Shown piece after piece: positions 16,632 to 25,192 of a stretch of DNA of 32,919 nt. Position 1 is the stretch's first letter. Each line of letters starts with the position of its first letter. Origin of the DNA: JAZLJD01 sp045617725. Its GTDB lineage: Bacteria > Bacillota > Clostridia > Lachnospirales > Lachnospiraceae. The translations under genes and the position numbers were made by a program. Location: the NCBI GenBank assembly GCA_045617725.1, contig JAZLJD010000001.1, forward strand, positions 1-32,919, given 5' to 3'. The notes beneath the pieces were generated by a model. That model was not told the DNA's origin, searched no databases, and worked only from the letters and a program-made list of their open reading frames with translations.

Positions 16632-18557
16632 CTATATGTCAAGATTCTGTACAAATCTTGCATTAGCTTCTATAAATGCTCTTCTGGGTTCAACATTGTC
16701 ACCCATTAAAGTAGTAAATGTAAGATTCAGTTCAGTTTCGTTATCTTCGTCCATATTTACCCTTAAAAGAATTCTTCTTGCGGGATCCATGGTAGTTTCC
16801 CAAAGCTGCTCGGCATCCATCTCGCCCAGACCTTTGTAACGCTGAATCTTGTTATTCTGATCACGTCCGACTTCCTGAAGAATCTTGTCAAGCTCCTCAT
16901 CGCTGTATGCATACCAGACTTTTTTGTTTTTCTCAAGTTTGTATAAAGGCGGCTGTGCCAGATATACATAACCCTGCTTGATAAGTTCCGGCATAAATCG
17001 ATATATGAAGGTGAGCAAAAGAGTAGCAATATGAGCACCATCAACATCGGCATCGGTCATGATAATAATCTTGTGATAGCGAAGTTTTGATATATCGAAG
17101 TCTTCATGAATACCCGTACCGAAAACGGTAATCATGGATTTGATTTCCTCGTTTCCATAGATTCGATCCATACGGGCCTTCTCGACGTTCAGTATCTTAC
17201 CTCTCAAAGGAAGAATGGCCTGAGTCTGGTTGTTACGGGCCTTTTTGGCACTACCACCTGCGGAATCTCCCTCTACGATATAGATTTCGCAATTCTCAGG
17301 ATTCTTGTCTGAACAATCAGCAAGCTTTCCGGGTAACTTTCCACCGTCAAGTGCGGACTTACGGGCAGTTTCACGAGCCTTACGGGCTGCTTCCCTTGCT
17401 CTTTGCGAAATAATGGATTTTTCACATATAGTCTTGGCAATGGAAGGATTCTGCTCCAGATAGTACATAAGCTGTTTGGAAACTACCGCATCCACAGCCT
17501 TTTTGGCTTCCGAGTTACCAAGCTTCTGTTTGGTCTGTCCTTCAAACTGCGGTTCTCCGATTTTGACGGAAATAATAGCAGTCATACCCTCTCGGATATC
17601 CTCGCCGGAAAGATTCGGGTCGTTGTCCTTTAAAAGCTTATTGGATCTTGCATATGCATTAAAGGTTCTGGTAATAGCTGTCTTAAAGCCTTCAATGTGA
17701 GTACCGCCATCCGGTGTATTAATGTTATTAACGAAACCATAGCATTGCTCTGCATAAGCAATGTTATGTTGAAAAGCAACTTCAACGATTACATCATTCT
17801 CATTTCCTTCAAAGTAGAGAACATCATCGTAAAGAACGCCCTGTTCCACACTATTGATGTATGTAACGAATTCCTTGATACCGCCTTCATAATAAAATTC
17901 ATCGGAAATCGGCTCTTCGGGACGCTCATCCGTTAAAGTAATTCTGAGGCCTTTTGTAAGGAAAGCCATCTCACGCATACGACGCTGGATGATTTCATAT
18001 TCAAAGACGGTAGTCTCAAAAATCGTCTCATCCGGCTCAAAAGTAACCTTCGTTCCGGTTTTGGTCATTTCGCAATCGCCGATGACCTCAAGAGGATACA
18101 TTACTTTTCCTTTCTCATAGCGTTGCTTATAAATCTTGCCTTCATGGTAGATTTCTACTTCCAGCCAGTTAGAAAGAGCATTAACAACGGAAGCACCAAC
18201 ACCGTGAAGACCACCGGAAATCTTGTAACCTCCACCACCAAACTTACCGCCTGCATGAAGTACCGTAAATACAACTTCAACTGCCGGCTTACCTGCTTTG
18301 TGATTTAATCCGACCGGAATTCCTCGACCGTTATCAATAACCGTAACGGTTCCGTCTTTATTGATAATAACCTCAATATGATCACAAAAACCTGCCAATG
18401 CTTCATCTACAGAATTATCAACTATTTCATAAACCAAATGATGCAGTCCTCTGGAAGCAGTAGTACCGATGTACATACCGGGTCTTTTACGAACAGCTTC
18501 AAGACCTTCCAGTATCTGTATCTCGTCTCCACCATAGTTATTGTTTTTATTTTCCAT
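16632..18557 (-). CDS. gyrB: DNA gyrase subunit B
   Basis: A 641-aa ATPase subunit of gyrase. The GHKL ATP site is visible in EIVDNSVDEALAG, DNGRGIPVG and GLHGVGASVVNALS. The Toprim domain has IVEGDSAGGSAK and DADVDGAH for metal binding, and the C-terminal motif QRYKGLGEM contacts GyrA. The length is that of the short GyrB form, without the proteobacterial insert. An in-frame ATG at 18569 lacks a ribosome site, while ATG at 18557 follows GGAGG with 5-base spacing, so the latter is chosen. It is co-transcribed with recF and gyrA. Confidence 0.97.
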   Translation of the reverse strand: MENKNNNYGGDEIQILEGLEAVRKRPGMYIGTTASRGLHHLVYEIVDNSVDEALAGFCDHIEVIINKDGTVTVIDNGRGIPVGLNHKAGKPAVEVVFTVLHAGGKFGGGGYKISGGLHGVGASVVNALSNWLEVEIYHEGKIYKQRYEKGKVMYPLEVIGDCEMTKTGTKVTFEPDETIFETTVFEYEIIQRRMREMAFLTKGLRITLTDERPEEPISDEFYYEGGIKEFVTYINSVEQGVLYDDVLYFEGNENDVIVEVAFQHNIAYAEQCYGFVNNINTPDGGTHIEGFKTAITRTFNAYARSNKLLKDNDPNLSGEDIREGMTAIISVKIGEPQFEGQTKQKLGNSEAKKAVDAVVSKQLMYYLEQNPSIAKTICEKSIISQRAREAARKARETARKSALDGGKLPGKLADCSDKNPENCEIYIVEGDSAGGSAKKARNNQTQAILPLRGKILNVEKARMDRIYGNEEIKSMITVFGTGIHEDFDISKLRYHKIIIMTDADVDGAHIATLLLTFIYRFMPELIKQGYVYLAQPPLYKLEKNKKVWYAYSDEELDKILQEVGRDQNNKIQRYKGLGEMDAEQLWETTMDPARRILLRVNMDEDNETELNLTFTTLMGDNVEPRRAFIEANARFVQNLDI

Positions 18558-18580
18558 TTTGTCCTCCATCTGTCAGAGAA

Positions 18581-19666
18581 TTAATTATCATCAATAATTG
18601 TTCCGTTTACCACTTTCAGTAATTTATTTATCTGAAAATTATTCTGAACGAATTCGTCCAATCCCGTACAGGTAATGATAGTCTGAATACTACCTATACT
18701 TTCGAGCAGATATTTCTGTCTGTTACTGTCAAGCTCAGACAAAACGTCATCAAGTAAAAGAACAGGATTCTCTTTTGTAACTCTTTTAACCAATTCTATT
18801 TCAGCCAGTTTTAACGAAAGAGCAACCGTACGCTGCTGTCCCTGAGAACCGAACCTTCTTACATCAATACCATTGATGCAAAAAATAAAATCATCCCGGT
18901 GCGGTCCGACCGAAGACTGTTTCATTCTAATGTCGCGTTCCTGGCTGTTTCTTAATTCTTCTTCAAAATTCTCTTCCGAAACCTGCGGCAAATATTCCAT
19001 AACCAGCTTTTCTTTCGATCCGGAAAGCTTGTAATGAATCTCTTCCAGTATTTCATTCATCTGCTCGGTGAAAAGACGCCTTCTTTCCATAACCTTGCTT
19101 CCGTAATTGAGCAGCTGGGAGTCCCAAATATGCAATGTATCCCTTAATTCGGAATGACTGTATAAATCTTTGAGCAGTATATTTCTCTGATTTATTATCT
19201 TGTTATAGCTGGACAGATTATACAGATAAAAACTGTCGAGCTGACACAATTCCATATCAACAAATCGTCTGCGTTCACTCGGTCCGTTTTTTACAATACA
19301 CAAATCTTCCGGAGAGAAAAAAACTACGTTAATCAATCCGAGAAGCTCTGCTGCCTTTGATATCTTACGGCCGTTAATTGCAATGATCTTTGTTTTATTT
19401 TTACGAAGATGCATATCAATCTGTTCAACAAGCTCTTTTTTATAAACTTCAGCTCTGATATGACCTTCTTCCGAATCAAAATTGACTATTTCTTTGTCTT
19501 TACTTCCTTTGTGTGATTTGGTCGTCGCACAAAGATATATAGCTTCCAGAATATTCGTCTTTCCCTGAGCATTGTCGCCAAAAAGGACGTTCGTTCCGGA
19601 GTCAAAAGAAACCTGTACATTTTGATAATTTCTGAAATCCGTTAATTCCAGAGATTGAATTATCAT
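18581..19666 (-). CDS. recF: DNA replication and repair protein RecF
   Basis: A 361-aa SMC-like ATPase that helps load RecA at single-stranded gaps with RecO and RecR. Walker A is GDNAQGKT (30-37). The signature region reads GSQGQQRTVALSLKLAE and Walker B is PVLLLDDVLSELD. SVGPHRDDF is the conserved family motif. Length and order (dnaN, S4 gene, recF, gyrB) are standard for Firmicutes. Confidence 0.96.
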   Translation of the reverse strand: MIIQSLELTDFRNYQNVQVSFDSGTNVLFGDNAQGKTNILEAIYLCATTKSHKGSKDKEIVNFDSEEGHIRAEVYKKELVEQIDMHLRKNKTKIIAINGRKISKAAELLGLINVVFFSPEDLCIVKNGPSERRRFVDMELCQLDSFYLYNLSSYNKIINQRNILLKDLYSHSELRDTLHIWDSQLLNYGSKVMERRRLFTEQMNEILEEIHYKLSGSKEKLVMEYLPQVSEENFEEELRNSQERDIRMKQSSVGPHRDDFIFCINGIDVRRFGSQGQQRTVALSLKLAEIELVKRVTKENPVLLLDDVLSELDSNRQKYLLESIGSIQTIITCTGLDEFVQNNFQINKLLKVVNGTIIDDN

Positions 19667-19683
19667 AAATTCACCCGTAAAAA

Positions 19684-19893
19684 TTATTTAGTAATTTTCA
19701 GCTTTTTACCTTCAAATTCAACTTCGTCGCCGGCGTATAATTTTCTTCCGCGTCTTAAATCAGGTTCTCCGTTTACAGAAACAAGACCTTCCTGAATTAC
19801 CTCTTTGGCTTCCACGCCGCTTTCTACAAAACCGACTGCTTTGATTGCCTGACCAAGCTTAATAAATTCTTCTCTTAAGACTAATTCTTCCAT
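19684..19893 (-). CDS. yaaA: S4-domain RNA-binding protein (YaaA/RlbA-like)
   Basis: A 69-aa protein consisting almost wholly of one S4 RNA-binding domain, with VESGVEAKEVIQEGLVSVNG and RRGRKLYAGDEVEF as the recognisable core. It always sits between dnaN and recF in Firmicutes; in Bacillus the homologue YaaA (RlbA) is linked to 50S ribosome assembly. The reading frame can begin at a GTG one codon earlier (19896), but AAGG is better spaced from the ATG at 19893. The gap to recF is 17 bases. Confidence 0.9.
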   Translation of the reverse strand: MEELVLREEFIKLGQAIKAVGFVESGVEAKEVIQEGLVSVNGEPDLRRGRKLYAGDEVEFEGKKLKITK

Positions 19894-19911
19894 CACGATA
19901 CCTTACAATAA

Positions 19912-21024
19912 TTATTCTGCGGAAATAAAGTTAACAGGAAGTATAAGATAGAAGTAGCTTCCTTCTTTGTCTTTAATAAAGCAGGGTGCTTTGGAACTGA
20001 TCATGTAAATATCAATTTCTTCTTCATCGATTACTTTCAATACATCAATCAAAAACTTCGGATTAAATCCAATCTTCAGGGTATTACCGATTGTTTTGTT
20101 GATGGAAATACTTTCATTCATGCTTCCGAGAGAAGATTTCATCTGAATATTCAAGGACTGATCATTAACGTCAATGATAATCGGTTTTTTATCTCCTTCT
20201 TTAACGAGAAGAGTAGCTCTGTCGATACAGCTTAATAAATCCTTCTTATTGACGGAGAAGCAGATTTCATGATCGTTTGAAATCATCTGATCAATTCTGA
20301 AATAATCTCCCTCTATCAGTCTCGATACAACAACCGTTTCATCGAACTCAAACATAATATGTTTGGAGGTAAAGAAGATGCTTACATCCTTGTCTGTTTC
20401 ACCGGAAAGAATCTTGCTGATTTCATTTAATGTCTTACCGGGAACAATTACTTTCTTATATTCGTAATCATTCTTAAGTTCAATCTTTCTTAATGCAACA
20501 CGATGTCCGTCAAGAGCAACGATACGAAGTGTATTGTTCTTAATTTCAATCATCTCACCGTTCATCATTTTATTATTGTCGTTATCGGCAATAGAGAAAA
20601 TGGTCTGTCTGATCATTTCCTTCAATGTGAACTGTGAAAGAATAATACTGTCGTTTCTGTCGATAACCGGAATCAAAGTAAAATCATCTCCGGGATGACC
20701 TGCAATCTTGAAGGAAGCATTCTCACAGGTAATGGAAGTAACATATTCACCGTTTGTTTCAATCATTACATTGCTTTCGGGAAGTTTACGAACAATATCT
20801 GAAAAAATCTTGGCATTTAAGGCAACGGAACCTTTTTCAAAGATTTCACCTTCTACGATTGTTTCAATACCAAGCTCCATATCATTGGCAGTAAGCTTAA
20901 TATCACCGGCAGATGTATCAATCAAAATACATTCCAAAATCGACATAGTAGTTTTTGTGGGAACTGCTTTTGAAACAATATTTACTCCGTTTAATAAACT
21001 TGCTTTTGATAACTGAATCTTCAT
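19912..21024 (-). CDS. dnaN: DNA polymerase III beta subunit (sliding clamp)
   Basis: A 370-aa clamp protein that encircles DNA and tethers polymerase III and many partners. The three-fold clamp architecture is recognisable, beginning MKIQLSKASLLNGVNIVSKA and with LDGHRVALRKIEL in the middle. The C terminus PVNFISAE corresponds to the PVR/M-type end of other clamps. A strong GGGAGG ribosome site lies 7 bases before the ATG. It is second in the dnaA operon, after a 206-base gap that carries DnaA boxes. Confidence 0.97.
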   Translation of the reverse strand: MKIQLSKASLLNGVNIVSKAVPTKTTMSILECILIDTSAGDIKLTANDMELGIETIVEGEIFEKGSVALNAKIFSDIVRKLPESNVMIETNGEYVTSITCENASFKIAGHPGDDFTLIPVIDRNDSIILSQFTLKEMIRQTIFSIADNDNNKMMNGEMIEIKNNTLRIVALDGHRVALRKIELKNDYEYKKVIVPGKTLNEISKILSGETDKDVSIFFTSKHIMFEFDETVVVSRLIEGDYFRIDQMISNDHEICFSVNKKDLLSCIDRATLLVKEGDKKPIIIDVNDQSLNIQMKSSLGSMNESISINKTIGNTLKIGFNPKFLIDVLKVIDEEEIDIYMISSKAPCFIKDKEGSYFYLILPVNFISAE

Positions 21025-21056
21025 TTTAATTCCTCCCTGCAGGATGAGCTGCGCTT

Positions 21057-21214
21057 AAATAAATATATATAATTTATTCAGTAATATTAATAATAAGGGC
21101 TGCGAATATGTGGATAAGTACTTTCCGTCCTTATTTTAAGGCAAAAATCAAAGGTATAAGTATATGGATAAGTGTGCCTTTACCATGTGGAAAAAAACAA
21201 ACCTTTGTGGATGA
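21057..21214 (-). other. oriC: Origin unwinding region between dnaA and dnaN
   Basis: Four DnaA boxes face the same way on the minus strand: TCATCCACA (21206-21214), TTTTCCACA (21186-21194), TTATCCATA (21163-21171) and perfect TTATCCACA (21109-21117). The last is followed by a GC-rich spacer CGCAGCCC, then triplets TTA TTA TTA ATA TTA (about 21082-21096), then an AT-rich stretch to about 21057. In Bacillus the layout DnaA box, GC-rich spacer, DnaA-trio, AT-rich DNA marks the basal unwinding site, so strand opening probably begins here. Confidence 0.7.
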
Positions 21215-21230
21215 GTTTCTTCTATATATA

Positions 21231-22601
21231 TTAGTAAGAGGTTAACTTCTTACGTATGATATCCACAGTATTTCTTATTTCAGGATCGTTGTTATATTTC
21301 TCTTTGATATTGTCAATTCCGTTCATTGCGGTAGTGTGGTCCTTTTTACCAACGGTATTGGCAATGGCTTCCAATGAAATATCCGTGAGTTCCTGGCAAA
21401 GATACATGATGATGTGTCGCGGAATCACATATTCTTTATTTCTCTTTTTGGAAACTATATCCGTTGTGGAAATACTAAAGTGTTCGGAAACAACTTCTAC
21501 AATCATGGAAGGAGTAATTTCACGACCATGTTTCGGATTAATAACATCTCTTAATGCATTCTCAGCAAGTTCCAAAGTAATATCATGTGTTGAATTCATG
21601 AGCTTGGCCATTGCTATTACTTTGTTGAAAGCTCCTTCAAGTTCACGAATGTTTGAAACGATGTTATTGGCAATATACTGAAGAATTTCATCATCAATGT
21701 GATTGTCGTAGTTTTCGGCTTTCTTTTTAAGAATAGCCATTCTTGTTTCATAATCGGGTGGCTGAATATCTGCAATCAGACCCCATTCAAATCTGGTACG
21801 ATAACGATCTTCCAGATTTTTAAGTTCCTTGGGAGGCTTGTCGGAAGATATAACAATCTGTTTTCCGGCTGCCTGAAGAACATTGAAGGTGTGGAAGAAT
21901 TCTTCCTGTGTGGATTCCTTACCGATAATGAATTGAATATCGTCAATCAAGAGAACATCAACATTTCTGTATTTCTCTCTTAATTTAGTCATTGTTACCT
22001 GACTACCTCCACGAATCGAATCAATGATTTCGTTCATAAAGGTTTCACTGGTGACATACAATACTTTCGTATTTGGATTCTCATTCAGAATATAATGTCC
22101 GATGGAATGCATAAGATGAGTTTTACCTAATCCTGCATTTCCGTAAATATAAAGCGGGTTATAAGCTTCACCCGGTGATTCCGCAACCGCCAGGGAAGCA
22201 GAATGAGCAAATTTATTGTTGCTTCCGACAACGAAAGAATCGAAAGTATATCTCGGATTTAGATGAGCACTTTCGGAATTGATATTGTAGGTAGTACGTT
22301 TCGAAACGGGAGAAGACAGATCGGAACTGTCAGAATCGGCATCCTTCTCTAGAATGAAACAAACATCATAGGAATGATCCATTATTTCAGAAATCTGTAC
22401 TTTAAAGAAATCCTTGTATTTATTTGTGATGTAAGTAAGTGCATGAGCCTGATCCATGGGAATAAGAATATATACAAGATCACCTTCTACTTTATGAAAT
22501 TTCAAAGGCTCAATCCAGGTAGTATAAGAAACATCGGTTAATTCATATTCTTTACGAACCTGAAATTTGATGTCTTCCCATCGATCTTTAATAGCAGTCA
22601 T
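21231..22601 (-). CDS. dnaA: Chromosomal replication initiator DnaA
   Basis: A 456-aa AAA+ initiator that binds DnaA boxes and opens oriC. Domain I covers about 1-85, followed by a short linker. The AAA+ domain has Walker A GNAGLGKT (154-161) and Walker B LLIDDIQF (217-224). The C-terminal helix-turn-helix domain IV carries the signature VGKKDHTTAMNGIDNI (417-432). That signature differs from the usual DHTTVxHAxxxI at the Ala-Met-Asn-Gly positions, yet the boxes nearby are standard TTATCCACA. An AAGGAG site precedes the ATG. Box clusters on both sides of the gene suggest autoregulation. Confidence 0.97.
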   Translation of the reverse strand: MTAIKDRWEDIKFQVRKEYELTDVSYTTWIEPLKFHKVEGDLVYILIPMDQAHALTYITNKYKDFFKVQISEIMDHSYDVCFILEKDADSDSSDLSSPVSKRTTYNINSESAHLNPRYTFDSFVVGSNNKFAHSASLAVAESPGEAYNPLYIYGNAGLGKTHLMHSIGHYILNENPNTKVLYVTSETFMNEIIDSIRGGSQVTMTKLREKYRNVDVLLIDDIQFIIGKESTQEEFFHTFNVLQAAGKQIVISSDKPPKELKNLEDRYRTRFEWGLIADIQPPDYETRMAILKKKAENYDNHIDDEILQYIANNIVSNIRELEGAFNKVIAMAKLMNSTHDITLELAENALRDVINPKHGREITPSMIVEVVSEHFSISTTDIVSKKRNKEYVIPRHIIMYLCQELTDISLEAIANTVGKKDHTTAMNGIDNIKEKYNNDPEIRNTVDIIRKKLTSY

Positions 22602-22684
22602 CAGAGCACTCCTTACCTATTTATATATACATAAACATACACATCTATCTTACCTTAAAAATAACTAAAATACAAACAAAAAAG

Positions 22685-22924
22685 TTATCCACAATCGATA
22701 ATTTAAGCTGTTTTTAGCAGGGAAAGTTATGTACATTTATAAATCTGGAAATGTGGATAAAGTGGATAATTTGGAATGCCATTAAATAAAGCCTTTTTAC
22801 AGTGTTTATTTAGTTATCTACATAAAAAAACTGAATTATCCACCACTTATGCACATTATGTGGAAAAATTATGTAAAGCGAATAAGTGAGTGGATTATCA
22901 ACATTTAGTTAAAAATTATACACA
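22685..22924. other. oriC: oriC DnaA-box cluster upstream of dnaA
   Basis: The 460-base gap between dnaA and rpmH has no gene and holds about nine DnaA boxes. Perfect TTATNCACA: 22685-22693 (+), 22752-22760 (-), 22847-22855 (+, TTATGCACA) and 22916-22924 (+, TTATACACA). One mismatch: 22761-22769 (-), 22814-22822 (+, TTATCTACA), 22836-22844 (+), 22859-22867 (-), 22895-22903 (+). An AT-rich stretch follows to 23020. With the dnaA-dnaN cluster this makes a bipartite origin. Transcription diverges here. The dnaA promoter must lie between 22602 and about 22700, but no clear consensus is seen. Confidence 0.88.
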
Positions 22925-22988
22925 GAATACTATATGTATTTTCTTGTTTTTTTTCACTTTTTATATTTATTAAAGTTTGCGAAATTCC

Positions 22989-23018
22989 TTGACATAATTT
23001 TCATAATTCTATTATAAT
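22989..23018 (+). promoter_or_regulatory. Promoter of rpmH
   Basis: TTGACA (22989-22994) and TATAAT (23013-23018) are both perfect, with an 18-base spacer. The start would be near 23025, about 37 bases before the rpmH ATG. It probably drives the rpmH-rnpA-yidD-yidC-jag group, tempered by the terminator after rpmH. Confidence 0.8.
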
Positions 23019-23061
23019 TGTAAAAGTTTTCGGCACAAAGAAGATTGGAGGTGCTATTGAT

Positions 23062-23196
23062 ATGAAGATGACGTTTCAGCCTAAGAAGAGACAGAGAAGC
23101 AAGGTACATGGATTTCGTTCCAGAATGAGTACTGCCGGTGGAAGAAAAGTTTTAGCATCAAGACGTGCTAAAGGAAGAAAAGTTTTATCCGCTTAA
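23062..23196 (+). CDS. rpmH: Ribosomal protein L34 (bL34)
   Basis: A 44-aa, very basic protein of the large ribosomal subunit: it begins MKMTFQPKKRQRSKVHGF and ends RAKGRKVLSA, matching bL34 over its full length. The third residue is Met where Arg is usual. A GGAGGTG ribosome site sits 9 bases before the ATG. Its position beside oriC and upstream of rnpA is nearly universal. Confidence 0.97.
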   Translation: MKMTFQPKKRQRSKVHGFRSRMSTAGGRKVLASRRAKGRKVLSA

Positions 23197-23201
23197 TCTC
23201 A

Positions 23202-23230
23202 AGGCCGCATTTCAAATGTGGCCTTTTTTT
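23202..23230 (+). terminator. Terminator/attenuator between rpmH and rnpA
   Basis: A 9-bp stem (AGGCCGCAT / ATGTGGCCT, one G-U pair) with a 5-base loop and seven Ts begins 5 bases after the rpmH stop. It should end most rpmH transcripts and let a minority read into rnpA, matching the need for far more L34 than RNase P protein. Confidence 0.85.
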
Positions 23231-23247
23231 CACTTTCGGGGAATGCA

Positions 23248-23589
23248 ATGAAATTTTCGGAATCATTAAAAAAGAATCATGATTTTCAAAAGGTTTATGA
23301 AAATGGTAAATCATTTTCTAACAGATACTATGTAATGTATGTGCTTGAAAACAATCTGGGTATTAACCGCCTTGGAATTTCAGCAAGTAAGAAAGTAGGA
23401 AATAGTATCGTCAGGCATCACATTGCCAGACTGGTACGTGAGAGCTACAGATTACATGAGCCTTTATTCAATAGTGGTTTGGATATCGTAATCGTGGCAA
23501 GAGGCTCAGCAGCTACAGTTTCATATTTTGAAACAGAGAAAGCAATTTTACATTTAGGTAAGCTTCATCATATTTTGAAGGAAGTCTGA
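23248..23589 (+). CDS. rnpA: Ribonuclease P protein component
   Basis: A 113-aa basic protein that binds RNase P RNA and helps mature tRNA 5' ends. N-terminal MKFSESLKKNHDFQKVYENG and central NRLGISASKKVGNSIVRHHIARLVRE (the RNR-type motif) are diagnostic. An in-frame GTG at 23218 lies in the upstream terminator stem and would add 10 unrelated residues; the ATG at 23248 follows GGGGA and fits the family N terminus. Confidence 0.95.
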   Translation: MKFSESLKKNHDFQKVYENGKSFSNRYYVMYVLENNLGINRLGISASKKVGNSIVRHHIARLVRESYRLHEPLFNSGLDIVIVARGSAATVSYFETEKAILHLGKLHHILKEV

Positions 23590-23603
23590 CCATAAAATTC
23601 GAC

Positions 23604-23813
23604 ATGAAAAAAATACTGATAGGAATGATTCGGTTTTATAAGAAATTCATATCACCTTTGTTGGGCAAGCATTGTATCTATACTCCTACCTGTTCTACGT
23701 ATGCCATTGAAGCAATAGAGAAGTACGGAGCTTTTAAAGGTGTGTGCCTTACGGCATGGAGAATTTTAAGATGTAATCCCTTTTCAAAAGGGGGCTATGA
23801 CCCGGTTCCGTAG
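23604..23813 (+). CDS. yidD: Membrane protein insertion efficiency factor YidD
   Basis: A 69-aa amphipathic protein of the YidD family, which aids membrane insertion with YidC. Family features are IRFYKKFISPLLGKHCIYTP, the conserved cysteines C24, C30 and C57, and the C-terminal CNPFSKGGYDPVP. It starts 14 bases after rnpA with no clear Shine-Dalgarno, which suggests coupled translation. Confidence 0.93.
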   Translation: MKKILIGMIRFYKKFISPLLGKHCIYTPTCSTYAIEAIEKYGAFKGVCLTAWRILRCNPFSKGGYDPVP

Positions 23814-23851
23814 TAGTCGGAACATATTTAAGTGAAAGGCATGGTATTATT

Positions 23852-25183
23852 TTGTTAGGATCTTTATTAACTCAGAATTCAACACCTATTTTTAAATGGA
23901 TTGTATGGCTTTTGGGAAAAATCATGAACTACATTTTCGAGTTTCTTGATTTGATAGGTATTCCCAATACGGCTTTAGCTATCAGTTTATTTACCGTTGT
24001 TTGTTATTTGCTTATGATGCCCATGACTGTTAAGAGTCAGAAGTTTTCTAAGTTAAGTCAGAAGATGAATCCTGAAATTCAGGCAATTCGTAACAAATAC
24101 AACGGCCGTAAGGATCAGGAATCCATGATGGCTATGAACGAGGAGACCAATGCAGTTTATGCAAAATACGGTGTATCTCCAAGCGGCGGATGTTTACAGC
24201 TGTTAATTCAGATGCCGATTCTCTTTGCTCTTTATCGTGTTATCTATTCAATGCCTGCTTACATCGACAAGATGGGTAATGCATTCAGAGAGCTTGCACA
24301 TGTAATTTTTAATACTGATAAAGCAGAATTTATTACTTCTTCTGCAGTAACTACCGTTCAGCAGGTAGTAAATCAGTATGGAGGTCCCATCAAAACCGGA
24401 ACGGAAGAGAGTACCATCATCAACGGTATTGTTGACGTACTTAACAAACTTTCTTCTTTTGACCTCACGGAAGTAGCAAATCACTACAACCTTTTTGGCA
24501 TTCAGTATGACGGAATGAATGTACTTACGCAGGGTGACACCTTAGGCCTTATTGATAAGTACAACAATCTGTTCGGACTGAACATTGCCAATAGTCCCAA
24601 AATTATGATTTCAACACAGTGGGCTGCAGACGACAGAAACTGGTGGATTATCATCGGAGCAATTATGTTCCCCATTCTTTCTGCAGTAACCCAGTGGATC
24701 AACACTTTACTTCAGCCTCAGCAGCCTAAGAATGACAAAAAGGACCCCAACGACCAGGGAGCCATGATGCAGTCTTACATGAAGGGAATGAATTACTTCA
24801 TGCCTCTGATGAGTGCTTATTTTTCCTTCATCCTTCCTGCAGCAATGAGTTTCTACTGGATTGTAGGTGCAATCTTCCGTAGCGTTCAGCAGGTAGTCAT
24901 CAATAAGAATCTTGATAAGATCGATATTGAAGCTGAAATGGAAAAGAACATGGAAAAGTACGCCGAAAAGCAAAAACGACGTGGCAAGTACATGGAAGGA
25001 ATCAATGCCAATGCACAGAGAAGTACCAAATCCATTCAATCCCGTGCTTCTCAGCCTGTATCAACCAGGCCTGCAACAAAAACAGAAACAACAAATACTC
25101 CGACCAGTTCCTCTTCCAAACCCGGAAGTCTTTCTGCAAGAGCTAATTTAGTTCGTGACTTTAATGAAAAGAACAATAAGTAG
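23852..25183 (+). CDS. yidC: Membrane protein insertase YidC/Oxa1
   Basis: A 443-aa YidC-family insertase for membrane proteins. Hydrophobic segments lie near 12-36, 40-58, 115-135, 262-285 and 315-345. The cytoplasmic hairpin after the second segment contains KMNPEIQAIRNKY, and GGCLQLLIQMPILFALYRV is the conserved third-helix region. The C-terminal tail (about 350-443) is basic, as in forms that contact the ribosome. An extracellular loop of about 115 residues (140-255) is long for a Gram-positive YidC. There is no lipobox, unlike Bacillus SpoIIIJ. The start is taken as TTG at 23852; AAAGG lies 12 bases upstream and no in-frame ATG occurs before residue 25. Confidence 0.93.
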   Translation: MLGSLLTQNSTPIFKWIVWLLGKIMNYIFEFLDLIGIPNTALAISLFTVVCYLLMMPMTVKSQKFSKLSQKMNPEIQAIRNKYNGRKDQESMMAMNEETNAVYAKYGVSPSGGCLQLLIQMPILFALYRVIYSMPAYIDKMGNAFRELAHVIFNTDKAEFITSSAVTTVQQVVNQYGGPIKTGTEESTIINGIVDVLNKLSSFDLTEVANHYNLFGIQYDGMNVLTQGDTLGLIDKYNNLFGLNIANSPKIMISTQWAADDRNWWIIIGAIMFPILSAVTQWINTLLQPQQPKNDKKDPNDQGAMMQSYMKGMNYFMPLMSAYFSFILPAAMSFYWIVGAIFRSVQQVVINKNLDKIDIEAEMEKNMEKYAEKQKRRGKYMEGINANAQRSTKSIQSRASQPVSTRPATKTETTNTPTSSSSKPGSLSARANLVRDFNEKNNK

Positions 25184-25192
25184 GAGGTAATT

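Noticed and set aside
22605..22680. dnaA promoter (TTGTAT-17-TAAGAT on the minus strand)
   Set aside because: Only 3/6 and 4/6 matches in very AT-rich DNA; not distinguishable from background by eye.
23218..23247. GTG start for rnpA
   Set aside because: It lies in the terminator stem after rpmH and adds residues absent from the family; ATG at 23248 fits better.
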